The notes below the pieces were generated by a model. It was not told the origin of the DNA and ran no database searches. It saw only the letters and a program-made list of their open reading frames with translations. This document shows, in pieces, positions 35,501-46,262 of a stretch of 46,358 nucleotides of DNA. Source of the stretch: Pigoraptor vietnamica (Eukaryota; Opisthokonta; Filasterea). Location: NCBI GenBank assembly GCA_943704525.1, contig CALSCQ010001168.1, positions 1 to 46,358 of the forward strand, read 5' to 3'. A program made the translations under genes and the position numbers. Each line of letters starts with the position of its first letter. Positions within the stretch are counted from its first letter, which is position 1.

Positions 35501-38500
35501 GGAGACGGCGACGCAGTTCCCGTGCCTGCCGGGCACGTTCAACAACGCCACTGGCTCGCAGTCCCCCTCCGACTGCCGTGAGTGCACGCCGGGATACTAC
35601 TGCGGCACGTCGGGCCTCGCGGCACCCTCGGGGCAATGCAGTGCCGGCTTTTACTGCAACGGCTCCGCGACGTCGCCGTCACAGAAACAGTGCCCCAAGG
35701 GCTTCTTCTGCCCGGCCGGCTCCCCTGTGCCTCAGCCGTGCCTGCCCGGCAAATACTGCGGTTCCCTAGGCCTCCAGGTTGCCACGACGGACTGTGCCGC
35801 CGGGTACTACTGTCTCGGCGGTGCGCAGATAGCCACGCCGACCGACGGCGTTACGGGCGACCGCTGCGAGCGCGGCAAGTATTGCCCCCCGGGCAGCTCG
35901 GAGGGTGTCAACTGCGACCCTGGCACGTATTCGAACGCAACGCAGCTCACGCAACAGAGCGACTGCACGCCGTGCGATGCGGGAATGTACTGCCTCGCGA
36001 GCGGACTGACGACGCCGACGGGACCGTGCAGCGCCGGCTTCTTCTGTCCGGGAGGCCAGAGCTCGCCGACGCCTGCGGCACACGTGTGCGGTGTGGGCAA
36101 GTACTGCGTGCAGGGGAGCGCGGGGGAGACGAACTGTCCGTCGGGACAATACCAGGACAATCCCGGCATGGACACGTGCAAGCCGTGTCCGGAGGGCTTC
36201 TTCTGCGATGCGACAAGCGGCGGCGTCTCGGTGCCGACTCGCTGCCCGAACGGCCACTACTGCCCTGTAGGCACGAAGACGGGCACGGAATTCCCCTGCC
36301 CTCCCGGGACGCGCAACAACGTTGGCGGCCTCGCATCGCCCGACGAGTGCGACCCCTGCCCGGCCGGTTCGTACTGCGCGACGGCCGGGCTCACCAACGC
36401 GACGGGACCTTGCGCGGCTGGGTTCTTCTGCTCCGGCGGCGCCAACGTGTCGAATCCCACGAATGGCGTGATGGGCGATGTGTGTCCACTCGGCCACTAC
36501 TGTCCGACTGGCACGCCCGTGCCTGTCGAGTGCCCGGCGGGATCCTTCGGCAACCAGACGGGTCTGACGGCGCCGTCCGAGTGCACACCGTGCACGGGCG
36601 GTTATTACTGCGACCTCACGGGCCTCGTCGCCCCCGCGGGACAGTGCGTCGCCGGCTTTTATTGCGCGGGAGGCGCAAAGTCTCCGTCGCCGCTCGACAA
36701 CTCCACGGGCAACTACTGCCCCATCGGCTCGTCCTGCCCGCCGGGGAGCATCCAGCCCGTTCGATGCGATCCGGGGACGTACATGAACCGCACGCAAGCC
36801 GCCGCGTGCCTCCCCTGCCCGCCCGGTTTCTACTGCGTATCGAGCGTCACGCCGACGCCGTGCCCCGCCGGCTACTTTTGCCCGGGGTCGACGGGTCTCT
36901 CGTGGAGTCCGTGCCCTTCCGGCACGTACAGTACGCGAACGGGGCTGTCAGCTCCGTCCCAATGCCAACAGTGCGACGGCGGCAAATTTTGCGCGGGGAC
37001 GGCGCGCACGTCGGTGTCGGGCGATTGTGCCGGCGGCTACTACTGCATGTCGGGCGTCGACACGGCGACCCCGTCCGCGTCCGGCTCGTTCGCTGGCATT
37101 GGCGGCCAGTGCCCTCCGGGCCACTACTGCCCGCCCGGCTCGCCCGCGCCGCAGCCCTGCCCGCCCGGCACGTTCTCGAATGCGGTCGGCATCTCTAGCG
37201 TCGGCGCGTGCGTGGACTGCACCGATGGGCTGTTCTGCAGCGCCTACAATCTCACGTCGCCGGAGGGCATCTGCGAGGCGGGTTTCTACTGCACGCGCGG
37301 TTCCCCGAGCCCGCGACCCGGCGCCGTCGCGTCCTACGGCGGCCCGTGCACGATCGGCAAGTACTGCCCGGCGGGGACGTCGTCGCCGCGCGGCTGCCCA
37401 GCGGGATCGTACAACAACATGACGGGAGAGTCGGCGTGCACGGTGTGCCCTCCGGGCTACTTCTGCCCGCAAGACTCGGTCTCGTACGCCGCGAACTTGT
37501 GCCCGGTCGGCTACTACTGCCCGGCCGGAACGTCCTCTGCCACGCAATACGCCTGCCCTGTCGGAACGTTTAACAACGCGACGGGCGCGCGCGCTCCCTC
37601 CGACTGCCGCCCCTGCACGCCGGGCTACTACTGCCCGAGCCCCGCGGTGGCGACGCCCGTGGCCATGTGCGACCCCGGCTGGTATTGCACCCTCGGCGCT
37701 TCGGAACCTCGCCCGAGCAATTCCTCGACGGGTGGCAAGTGCCTGCCGGGGACTTTCTGCCCGCTTGGGTCGAGTGCCCCGCAGCCGTGCACGGCGGGCT
37801 TCTACTGCAATGCGGAGCAGCGGTCAACGCCGTCCGGCCCTTGCACTCCAGGATTCTACTGCATTCAGGGCGCGAACACGTCGTCGCCGACGGACGGGAT
37901 CACTGGTGACCGGTGCCAAGTGGGCAAGTACTGCCTGTCGGGCAGCGCGACGGGCACGAACTGTCCGCCGGGGACGTACTCGAATGCCACTCAGAACGCG
38001 CGGCTGCAGGACTGCCAGCCGTGCACCGCGGGCATGTTTTGCCAGGGATCCGGCCTCACGCAGCCGACCGGTCAGTGCGCGTCGGGCTTCTACTGCCCCG
38101 CTGGGCAAAGCACGAGTGCGCCGAGCGCGTTCCGCTGCACTGTCGGCAACTACTGCCCCGGTGGCTCGCCGTCGCCCGTGCCGTGCCCGTCCGGACAGTA
38201 CCAGGACCTTCCTGGACAGAGCACGTGCAAGACGTGCCCTCAGGGTTACTTCTGCGACGCGACGATCGCGGGCGTGTCGGTGCCGCAGGACTGCCCCATC
38301 GGCCACTACTGCCTCCCCGGTACGCAGTTTGCGTCCCAGTGGCCCTGTCCGCTGGGCACCTACTCGAACAAGACGCGCCTGACAGCGCCAGGGGGCTGCG
38401 ATCCGTGCGTGTCTGGTTCGTACTGCGGCACGACGGGCCTCACGCGCCCGACCGCGCCGTGCTCGCCGGGATTCGTGTGCTACCTCGGCGCGTCTGTCCC

Positions 38501-41500
38501 GGGGCCGACGGACAACACGACCGGGTACTACTGCCCGCGTGGCTATTACTGCACGCAGGGGTCGAGTTCCGGCACCCCTTGCCCCGTGGGTACATACGGC
38601 GAGTCGGTGGGACTTCCGACCCCGGCGTCGTGCACGCCGTGTCCCGCGGGAATGGCTTGCCCGAGTGTTGGCCTCACGAACCCTTCTGTGCCTTGCGCCG
38701 CCGGTTTCTACTGCAAGGGCGGCGCGGTGGTGATTAACCCGCAGAATTCGTCGACGGGCGACCTGTGCACAGCGGGCGGCTACTGTCCCCCGGGCTCCCC
38801 ACTGCCGTCCAAGTGCCCTCCGGGAACCTTCTCCTCGGCAATCGGTCTCTTAAACGAGACGGAGTGCGTCCCGTGCACGCCTGGCAAGTACTGCAACGCG
38901 TATGGGCTCACGGCGCCGGTGGGCGACTGTGCGCCTGGCTTCTACTGCGCACTCGGCGCGGATAGCGCGACTCCCTCGGACGGTCGGACGGGCGACCGGT
39001 GCCCGATCGGTTCGTACTGCCCCGGCGGAACGGCCATGCCTCTGGCGTGCGGAAACGGGACGTTCACGGACGTGCGCCAGTCTTCGGTGTGCAGCAGCTG
39101 TCCAGACGGCCACTACTGCGTGGACGGGGCGACGTTCGTTCCATGCCCCGCAGGATTCTACTGCCCCAGCAACACGGGCGGAAACTGGCGGCCTTGTCCC
39201 GTCGGAACCTACGGGCCTTCGACGGGCCTGTCCACCCCCTCGCAGTGCCTGCCGTGCACCGGTGGCTATTATTGCGCTTTGGCCGGTGCGAGCAATGTGA
39301 CGGGCCCGTGCAGCGCAGGGTTCTACTGCAGCTCAGGTGTGGACACGCCGACACCCTCGGGCGACAACCTCGGCACGGGTGCTGCCTGTCCGCCCGGCCA
39401 CTACTGCCCGCCCGGTTCTGCCGCGGCCACCCCTTGCGAGCCGGGCACGTACAACTCTGACACGGGCGCTGCGTCGTGCTTTGACTGTCCGGCGGGCTTC
39501 TACTGCCCCCAGGGGACCGTGGACTACTCGGTCAACGTGTGTCCGCAGGGATACGTGTGCATGCGCGGCACGCAGGCGGACCGCGAGTCCCCGTGCCCCG
39601 CGGGTACCTTCAACAACCGCACGGGCGCGACGAGCTTCCTCGACTGCGTCCCGTGCACGGTCGGACACTTCTGCGGCACGTCCGGACTCTCCGCGCCTAC
39701 GGCCCTCTGCGACCCCGGATGGTACTGCAACGGGTCGTCGAAGGCGGCGCGGCCCACGGAGCCATGGACTGGCGGGCAGTGCGAGCAGGGCACGTTCTGC
39801 CCCGCGGGCGCGTCCGAGCCGATCCCGTGCTCTCCCGGGCGCTACTGCGCCACGGCGGGCCTCGCGACGCCCACTGGCAGCTGCAACGCCGGCTTCTACT
39901 GTGCGCTCGGCGCCATTTCTCCGAGCCCCACGGACGGGACGACGGGCGACCGGTGCCAGCGAGGCCAGTACTGTCCGCAGGGCAGCCGCGCGGGAGTGGA
40001 CTGTCCGCCGGGCACTTTCTCGAACGCGACGCAGAACCCCGCTGTCGGAAGCTGCAACCAGTGCACGCCGGGATATTACTGCGGCGATTACGGTCTCACG
40101 CAGCCGACCGGCCCCTGCGCCGCGGGCTTCTACTGCCCCGGCGGCATGGACGTGGCGGCGCCTCTTGCCACGCGCTGCACAATTGGGAACGCGTGCCCGC
40201 TCGGCAGCCCTTCTCCCCAGAAGTGCCCGTCGGGGACCTACCAGGACGTTCCCGTGCAGCCGACGTGCAAGACGTGCCCTCCCGGCTACTACTGCGACGC
40301 TACGGCCGGCGGTGTGTCCGCACCCGCTGACTGCCCCAAGGGCCACTACTGCCCTTCCGGAACGCGCTTCGCCACCGAATTCCCCTGCCCCGCGGGCCGC
40401 TACGGCGACCGCACGCGTCTGCAAGCGGCCGGCCAGTGCACGGCGTGCCCGGCGGGCTACTTCTGCGCGTCCCCGGGCATCGACAAGCCCACTGCCGCAT
40501 GCGATCCCGGGTACATTTGTCTCTCGGCCGCATCGATCAGCCACCCGACGGATGGCACCACGGGCAGCGCTTGCCCACCGGGCTACTACTGCCTGCAGGG
40601 AACCATCACGGCGACCCCTTGTCCCGTCGGTACGTACGTGAGCGTGAACGGCAGCGATTCGCTCGACGACTGCCTGCCGTGCCCGCGCGGGCGGTACTGC
40701 AGCGTGCTTGCCATGTCGGACCCCGCCACGTCGAAGCCGTGCAGCGCCGGTTACGTGTGCACCGGCGGCGCAAAGTCGCCCGAGCCCAGCACGGATGACG
40801 AGGGCTACATCTGCCCCGCCGGCCGCTTCTGCCCGTCTGGCATCTACGCCGAGCAGGCGTGCGTTCCTGGGACGTACAACCCGGACCCCGGACAGGCGGC
40901 CTGCCTTCAGTGCCCCGCGGGCTACATGTGCGAGGCGATGAACACGACCGTTCCGGAGGCCTGCCGTGCCGGCTTCTTCTGTCCGCTAGGTGTGCCGGCG
41001 CCGATCGCCTGTCCCGTAGGCACGTACTCGCCGCGAACCGGCCTTGCGTCGGTGGACCAGTGTCTCGAGTGCCCAGCGGGAAGCTACTGCGAGAGCAGCG
41101 GCCTCACGCAGCCGACGGGACCGTGCGCCGCAGGCTATTTCTGCGCCAGCAACGCGACCGTCCCGAATCCCTCGGGCAATGGCACCGTCAACGGGCCGTG
41201 TCCCAAGGGCAGCTACTGCGTGGAGGGCACGCCCGCGCCCACCGAGTGTCCCGCCGGTTACATGGCCGCACACCCGGGGGCTGCCAACCTCACGGACTGT
41301 CTGCCATGCACTGCGGGCTCGTACTGCGAGTCGATGGGTCTCTTTGCGCCGACTGGCCCGTGCGCAGCCGGCTTTTACTGCCCGGCTGGCTCGGCGAACG
41401 TCGTTCCGAACCCCGACGCCTTCGAGTGCCCTTCGGGATACTACTGCCCGACAGGCTCTCCCGAGCCGATCGGGTGTGCGAACGGTACGTACGCGGCCGC

Positions 41501-44500
41501 GGCCGGTCGCGACGAGTGTGACGTGTGCCCAGCGGGCTACTACTGCCTCCTGAACGCGACGACGCCGTTGATATGCCCCGTCGGCCACTTCTGCGTGGAC
41601 GGGACGGGACCGCCGCCGCCGTGCCCGAACGGCACGTTCACAGAGCAGACGGGCCTCACGAGCTCGCTGGAGTGCGGTCAGTGCCCCGCCGGCAGATATT
41701 GCCTCAGCGGTCATGTCGTGGACGCGTGCGCGGCCGGTTACATCTGCCGTCTTGGTTGCGACACGCCCACGCCGAACGGCCTGCCCTGCGGCGACCTGTG
41801 CCCTCTCGGCCACTACTGCGAGAAGGGGACGATATCGCCGACGCCGTGTCCAAGCAAGACGTTCCGCGCCAACAAGGGGGGTGCGCAGAGCACCGACTGC
41901 GCGCCGTGCCAGCCCGGCTTCATGTGCTTCGATGGCGATCCAGTCATGTACCCGTGCGCCACGGGCAAGTATTGCCCTTACCAGTCCGAGCCGATCAACT
42001 GCCCGGTGGGCACGTACCGCGACATCACGATGGGCGTGAACCTGACGGACTGCTTCCCCTGCCCGGCGCGCTACTGGTGCCGCCTGGAAGGCATGAACAA
42101 CTACACGTCCTCGCCGTGCCCCGTCGGCAAGTTCTGCGACAGCGGCGTCCTCGAGCCCGCCCTGTGCCCGCCGGGGACATTGCGCAACACGACGCTCGCC
42201 GGCGGCATCGACGACTGCCAGCAGTGTTTCGGCGGCCATTACTGCACGCGGGGCGTCTCCTCCGCGACGCCCTGCAGGGGCGCAACGTACTGTCCCGCGG
42301 GCTCGTCGGGCGAGATTCCGTGTCCGGGCCGCTACTTCTGCCGACCGGTCGTTGCGGCGCCCACCCTGTGCCCGGCCAACTACTACTGCCCGCCGTCGAC
42401 GGAGGAGCCGATCCGCTGCCCCCACGCGCACTACTGCCCGCCGGGCCAGGACGTGCCCATTCTCTGCGACGCCGGATATCGCGCAAACTTCACGGACGAT
42501 CGCAGCACGCGCGACCTCGCGTGCGTAATGTGCCCCGCAGGCACTTACGGCAGCCACCCGAACCGCTCGACCTGCGACATTTGCCCGCCGGGCTACTACT
42601 GTCCGCCGGGCACCAAGTACGCGACGGAGAACGAGTGCCCCTATGGCAACTACTGCCCCGAGGGCTCGGGCTATCCCACGCCGTGTCCGCCCGCGACGTT
42701 TGGGCCCTTCCTGCGCGCCTCGAACCGCTCGGACTGCCAGCTGTGCACGAACAACACGTACAACGACCAATACGGCCAGCGCGGGTGTCGCCTGTGCGGC
42801 AGTAGTGCGACGTCGGGGACCGGCGCCGAGACGTGCACGTGCGTCGGCGCTTACCGCACATTCCAGAAGAGCGACGCCGCGTGCTTGTGCCTGCCTGGCT
42901 ATCTCTACTACGACGAGAACTTTGACGTCGGGACGGGCGACAGCAAGGTCGACTGCCAGCCGTTTGTGGATCCGCTGTGCGCACCGGACGAAGTTCGCTC
43001 GAGCATAACGCGCGAGTGCGTGAAGAAGAGCGCGGCGAGCGCGTACTGCGAGGAGTTCTGCGGCGCCCTCGGCGCAAGCATGGACGAGTCTCTCGGCGTG
43101 TGCAATTGCCCCAACATCGTTGCCGACGACCAGTTCTGCAACGCCACGTGCCGCGCCGAGCAGATCTACCTCGAGATCCTGCCAACGGACCCGTCGCATG
43201 TGCGCATTGTTGATCCCGTGACGAGCACCGTCGTGACGGTCGACACGACTCAGATTCCGGGGATCTACGGCTCGTTTGTGTGCAACGGCCCCCAGGTGTG
43301 CCGCGTGAATCTGCTGAAAATGCGCACGGACGGACCCGCGGCGGTGTTTGACGCCGACGTCGCGTACTTTTTGACGCTGCTGAACAACGCCGAGGGAACG
43401 GCGTCTCACAACGGGACGTCGTCGCGGCGCCGTCGCGATGCCTCGGACGACTTCGAGGCCGCCATTCGGAATCCCATCGTGTGCGTGGAGCAGTACGAGA
43501 TGGTGGTGTTCGACCTCTCCGCGGACCGCACGCACTACCCCGTGTACGAGAAGGACAACCTCTTCAACACGAACCCGGATTTCGATTACGGCGCCTTCCG
43601 ACAGCTCGGCGACATTCTCTCCAAGTCGAACGCGACCGTGTCCAAATTTGTCCACTCGTTCAGCGTCCCCGGCGTCTATGTCTTCAGCGACAGCGCAGAC
43701 CGCACCCTTCTCACGACGTTCGTCGTCGTCAAGTCGACGTCGACGTGCGACATTTTCGGCACGTCCCGCGCCGTCCCCATGAGCGTGACCAACCTCGTCC
43801 GCGCGTCCGTCTACCAGGGCTCGACGCCGAATGTGGAGCCGAACTGGTCGATTATCATCGGAGTGCTGTGCGGCCTGGCGGGCCTTATCGCCATACTCGT
43901 GGGAGTCGTCGTCTGGCTCCGCCCCAAGTCGTGGGGCTACGGGCTGGCCGAGGCCTTCAAGCCCAAGTACCGCCGTCTCAACGCGCCGCCGACGACCGTG
44001 TACCTGACGAAGGGAGACGACGCCGAGGGTGCCGTGTCGGTGACGGCCGGTGCCGACTCGCGTCTGCTGTCTCTGGAGGGGCGCGGCTCGGGCGAAGGCG
44101 CCGCGCTCGACGACGCCACTGACCCGCTCGCGCGCAAGATGCTGCTGGAGGACTTTAACGTGCGGACGCTGTACGACAAGCTCGAGGACCAAACGATCCA
44201 CGTGGCGGCGCAGCTGTCGAAGCAGCAGGCGGACCTCCGCAACTTCTACGAACGCATCGGCAAGCAGACGGAGGAGCTGCGCGGGATGGTGGCCAACCTC
44301 GACCTCAGCGCCCTCCTGAAGGACAAGAAGGAGCGCAAGAACGTCGTCAAGAAACTGCGCGAAGAGGCAGAGACACTCGCCGCGCAGGGCCGGTCGGACG
44401 GGGCGGCGGTCGGGACGGCGGCGGGCGGCACTGCCCCGCGCGCAGAACCCACGTCGCTCGAGCGCGAAGCGCGCGAGCTTGACCTTATGGCGTCCCTCAG

Positions 44501-46262
44501 CGAGCTCATTGCGCGGCTCTCAAACCCACAGCAGGTCCTCGCCGCCGCGTACGGCTGTCCGGACGCGGCCGCGCCCCTCTCTCTGCTCGGCGTTCCCGCG
44601 GGCTCAGGGAGCGATTGGGCCCCCGCCCCAACGGACGGCGTCGCGGGCGCCGTGGCCAGCCTCATGACCCCGGCCGTCACTTCTGAGGACGCGCCCCGAC
44701 TTGTAGGAGACGCGCGCGAAGTGGCCGGCGTGCAGGGCCGCGCGGCGGGCGATGGAGGCGGCGTCGCCATTGTGCCTGCCACGCCGTTCAGCGTCGCCGG
44801 GCCTCCGGATGCCGCGACGGCCGCGTCGATTGAGCGGGTGAACAAACAGAAGGAGTTGCTGCGCGTGCAGAACGCCGAGGTGCTCCAGGTCGAGCGGGCC
44901 CTCCAGGAAGAGGAGGCGCGGCAGATCGATGCGACGCTGCGCGAGGTTGCCGTGCGCCACGAGCAGGCCGTCGCGGAGGCCAACGCGCGCCTTGAGAAGA
45001 AGCTGCAGGTGCAGAACATGTCCCCCGGCGAGGTTGCCGAGATGCTCGGCAAGCACCACGAGGACCTCGAGAAGCTCAGCGGGCGCCTGGACTTGGAGAA
45101 GCAGCGGCAGCTCGCAGCGCTGCGCGAGAAGTTGCTGCAGCAGCGCATGAAGAAGATGGGCGACCTGCAGCGACGACAGGAGGCGCAGGCGGCCGCGGCG
45201 GGCCTGCAGGCGGCGCCCGTGGCCAAGTCGGCGGCGGTCGTGGCGGAGGAGTTGCGGCTGCGTGAAGTGAACCAAGAGGCCGTGCTGGCGGACCTTGAAC
45301 GCGAGCGCGTGGCGAAGGAGCGGGAACTGGACGCCGAAGAAACGGCGGCGCAGGAGGAAGCGTCGTCCGAGGTGCTTGGGGACGCGCTGGACGGCATGGA
45401 AGCGCTGCCGGAGGGAGACAAGGAGAAGATTGTAGAGAAGAGGGACGCCGCGATGGCGGTGTTTGACCGCGCGCTGGCCACGCGCCGCGATGCGCAGGAG
45501 CAGGTGCTCCGCAGCCGCATGTCGATGAGGAAGGCGGCGCGGCTCGCGCAGCTGCAGAAGGACCAGGAGGAGGAGCGGCGCGCCTATCTCGAGCAGATGG
45601 AGGAAGCGCACTGCACGGAAGAGGAAAAGACCATCGGCCTCAGGGCCCTCGACGAGCGCCACCGGCTGCAGAAAAGCACGCTCGCGACCGAGCTCGAGCT
45701 GGAGGAAGCGCGCGCCATCGCCGTCGTCCACCAGGCGGCGGCGAACGCGCGGCACGCCGAAGTGGAGGAGCAGACGCGGAGGGCTGTCATCGATGCGTCG
45801 GTGAACGCGCACCTCAGCGAAGACGAGAAGCGAAAGGCCATGCAGCTCCTCGTGGAGCATATGAAGGAGGCGGACGACACGCTCGCGAACAGCAAGGTCC
45901 GACAGCAGCAAAACCTCGCCCAGAAACTCGCCGCGAGGAAGCGCCTGCGCGACCAGCAAGCGCTGCGTCAGGCCGAGGAGAACGCGGCGAAGCAGCTGGT
46001 CTCGCAGCAGGCCAAGGTGTTGTCTGAGGTCGCGAGCTCGTCGCTCGGTGGCGGCGCGACGGCCGTGATTGTGCCAGAAGTGCGCCTGCCGACGGCACCG
46101 ACGGTGGAGGAGCAGTCGCTGCAGCGGCAGCAGGAGCGCATTCAGCAGGAAATGGAGGCGCGCCACGAGGAAGAGTCGCGCAAGCTCACGGAGACGCTCG
46201 AGAAGGACGCGGAGCATGCGGAGCGCTCGGCCAGCGAGCAGCTGTCCCTCAAGAAGGAGCAG
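26434..46262 (+). CDS. Gene R: giant type I membrane protein paralogous to gene L, 3' end beyond window
   Basis: Exons seen: 26434-26609, 26678-26762, 26892-27038, 27117-28041, 28164-28349, 28422-28538 and 28636-46262, 6,421 codons in frame. The start ATG has an excellent context (ACACCATGG) and precedes a signal peptide (1-32). Cysteine modules fill residues 33 to about 5260; the membrane-proximal domain follows with RRRR at 5476-5479; the transmembrane helix is 5617-5640; a juxtamembrane segment lies at about 5710-5767 and a coiled coil runs from about 5940 to the edge. The last exon ends at GAGCAG followed by GTGTGT, and the frame stops 15 codons later, so an intron is the best reading and the gene continues. 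The layout and single-copy segments match gene L, but the DPxTG block is missing. Likely the same surface role as gene L; partner unknown. Confidence 0.88.
26610..26677 (+). other. Gene R intron 1 (68 bp, phase 2)
   Basis: Donor GTGAGT after GGATACTA, acceptor GCGCAG before TTGTACG. Joining gives CTPGYYCTGNLTAP. Retention would give TAG TGA at the junction and a protein of about 59 residues. Confidence 0.85.
26763..26891 (+). other. Gene R intron 2 (129 bp, phase 0)
   Basis: Donor GTGGGT after TGCACA, acceptor GGACAG before CCATGCG. Joining gives AACTPCATGYYSNAT, an intact module. A second possible donor four bases on breaks the frame. Confidence 0.78.
27039..27116 (+). other. Gene R intron 3 (78 bp, phase 0)
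   Basis: Donor GTAAGT after TGCTCC, acceptor CATCAG before AACTGC. Joining gives AACSNCPTGYYTT. Confidence 0.87.
28042..28163 (+). other. Gene R intron 4 (122 bp, phase 1)
   Basis: Donor GTACGT after CCCGCGG, acceptor TATCAG before GCCTG. Joining gives CPAGLYSQAGASACRPC. Confidence 0.86.
28350..28421 (+). other. Gene R intron 5 (72 bp, phase 1)
   Basis: Donor GTGGGT after GGTCGCG, acceptor TTACAG before GCACG. Joining gives VCGRGTYSNPGSPGC. The donor is followed by an in-frame TAG if retained. Confidence 0.82.
28539..28635 (+). other. Gene R intron 6 (97 bp, phase 1)
   Basis: Donor GTACGT after TTGGGAG, acceptor AATCAG before ACGGCG. Joining gives SRLGDGVCQPCPRGYSC. The giant exon follows. 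Confidence 0.82.
29921..32096 (+). repeat. Gene R transition modules before the super-repeats
   Basis: Counterpart of the gene L region at 20484-22759. It holds QFPCPPGSWTN at about 30680 and PxGHYTKSGSAHPIPC at about 32040-32085, in the same order relative to the first YQ marker. Confidence 0.7.
32097..34127 (+). repeat. Gene R super-repeat unit 1 (2,031 bp, 677 aa)
   Basis: Starts TYQTANTSTEC. GVNMKNP at 32988 gives segments of 891 then 1,140: type I, as in gene L unit A. Like unit A it lacks the CDAT motif after the marker. Confidence 0.75.
34128..36149 (+). repeat. Gene R super-repeat unit 2 (2,022 bp, 674 aa)
   Basis: Starts YYQDNAGQASC with CDATNAPV. GVDVQNP at 35028 gives 900 then 1,122: type I. 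Confidence 0.8.
36150..38198 (+). repeat. Gene R super-repeat unit 3 (2,049 bp, 683 aa)
   Basis: Starts QYQDNPGMDTC with CDATSGGVSVP. GVDTATP at 37053 gives 903 then 1,146: type I. Confidence 0.8.
38199..40238 (+). repeat. Gene R super-repeat unit 4 (2,040 bp, 680 aa)
   Basis: Starts QYQDLPGQSTC with CDATIAGVSVP. GVDTPTP at 39336 gives 1,137 then 903: type II by length, though its extra block is not of the FGDV kind seen in gene L. Confidence 0.8.
40239..41489 (+). repeat. Gene R short terminal unit 5 (1,251 bp, 417 aa)
   Basis: Starts TYQDVPVQPTC with CDATAGGVSAP and ends before TYAAAAGRDEC at 41490. Contains AGYMAAHPGAANLTDC, matching gene L unit E. Confidence 0.72.
41490..42829 (+). repeat. 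Gene R membrane-proximal end of the cysteine array
   Basis: Last GCC modules, including irregular ones such as CLSGHVVDACAAGYIC and CRPVVAAPTLC, ending CRLCGSSATSG. Equivalent to 9690-11018 of gene L. Confidence 0.72.
42830..43844 (+). other. Gene R membrane-proximal ectodomain (possible cupredoxin-like fold)
   Basis: Carries CTCVGAYRTFQKSDAAC, VDCQP, a basic RRRR site (43425-43436), NPIVCV, YPVYEKDNLFNTNP, FDYGAFRQL, SKSNAT and VPGVYVF, in the same order as gene L. It ends at the transmembrane helix. Confidence 0.65.
43848..43919 (+). other. Gene R transmembrane helix
   Basis: Residues 5617-5640 (IIIGVLCGLAGLIAILVGVV and flanks) are followed by RPKSW, the same topology as gene L. Confidence 0.92.
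44130..44305 (+). other. Gene R conserved cytoplasmic juxtamembrane segment
   Basis: Residues about 5710-5767: LLEDFNVRTLYDKLEDQT and, further on, YERIGKQTEEL, aligned with gene L. No such conservation is seen in the linker before it. Confidence 0.7.
44820..46262 (+). other. Gene R coiled coil (continues past the window)
   Basis: From about residue 5940, ERVNKQKELLRVQ and on, charged helix with elements REKLLQQRMKKMGDLQ, RSRMSMRKAARLAQLQ and AQKLAARKRLRDQQAL spaced by roughly 130 residues. Same rod type as gene L; its end is not in the window. Confidence 0.75.

Noticed and set aside
32001-35636. Open frame of 1,211 codons on the minus strand, antisense to gene R
   Set aside because: Arginine- and alanine-rich with no domain or signal; it mirrors the GC-rich, TAA/TAG-poor codon use of the sense gene.
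40986-44201. Open frame of 1,071 codons on the minus strand
   Set aside because: Same shadow effect; it overlaps the well-supported membrane-proximal domain and helix of gene R.
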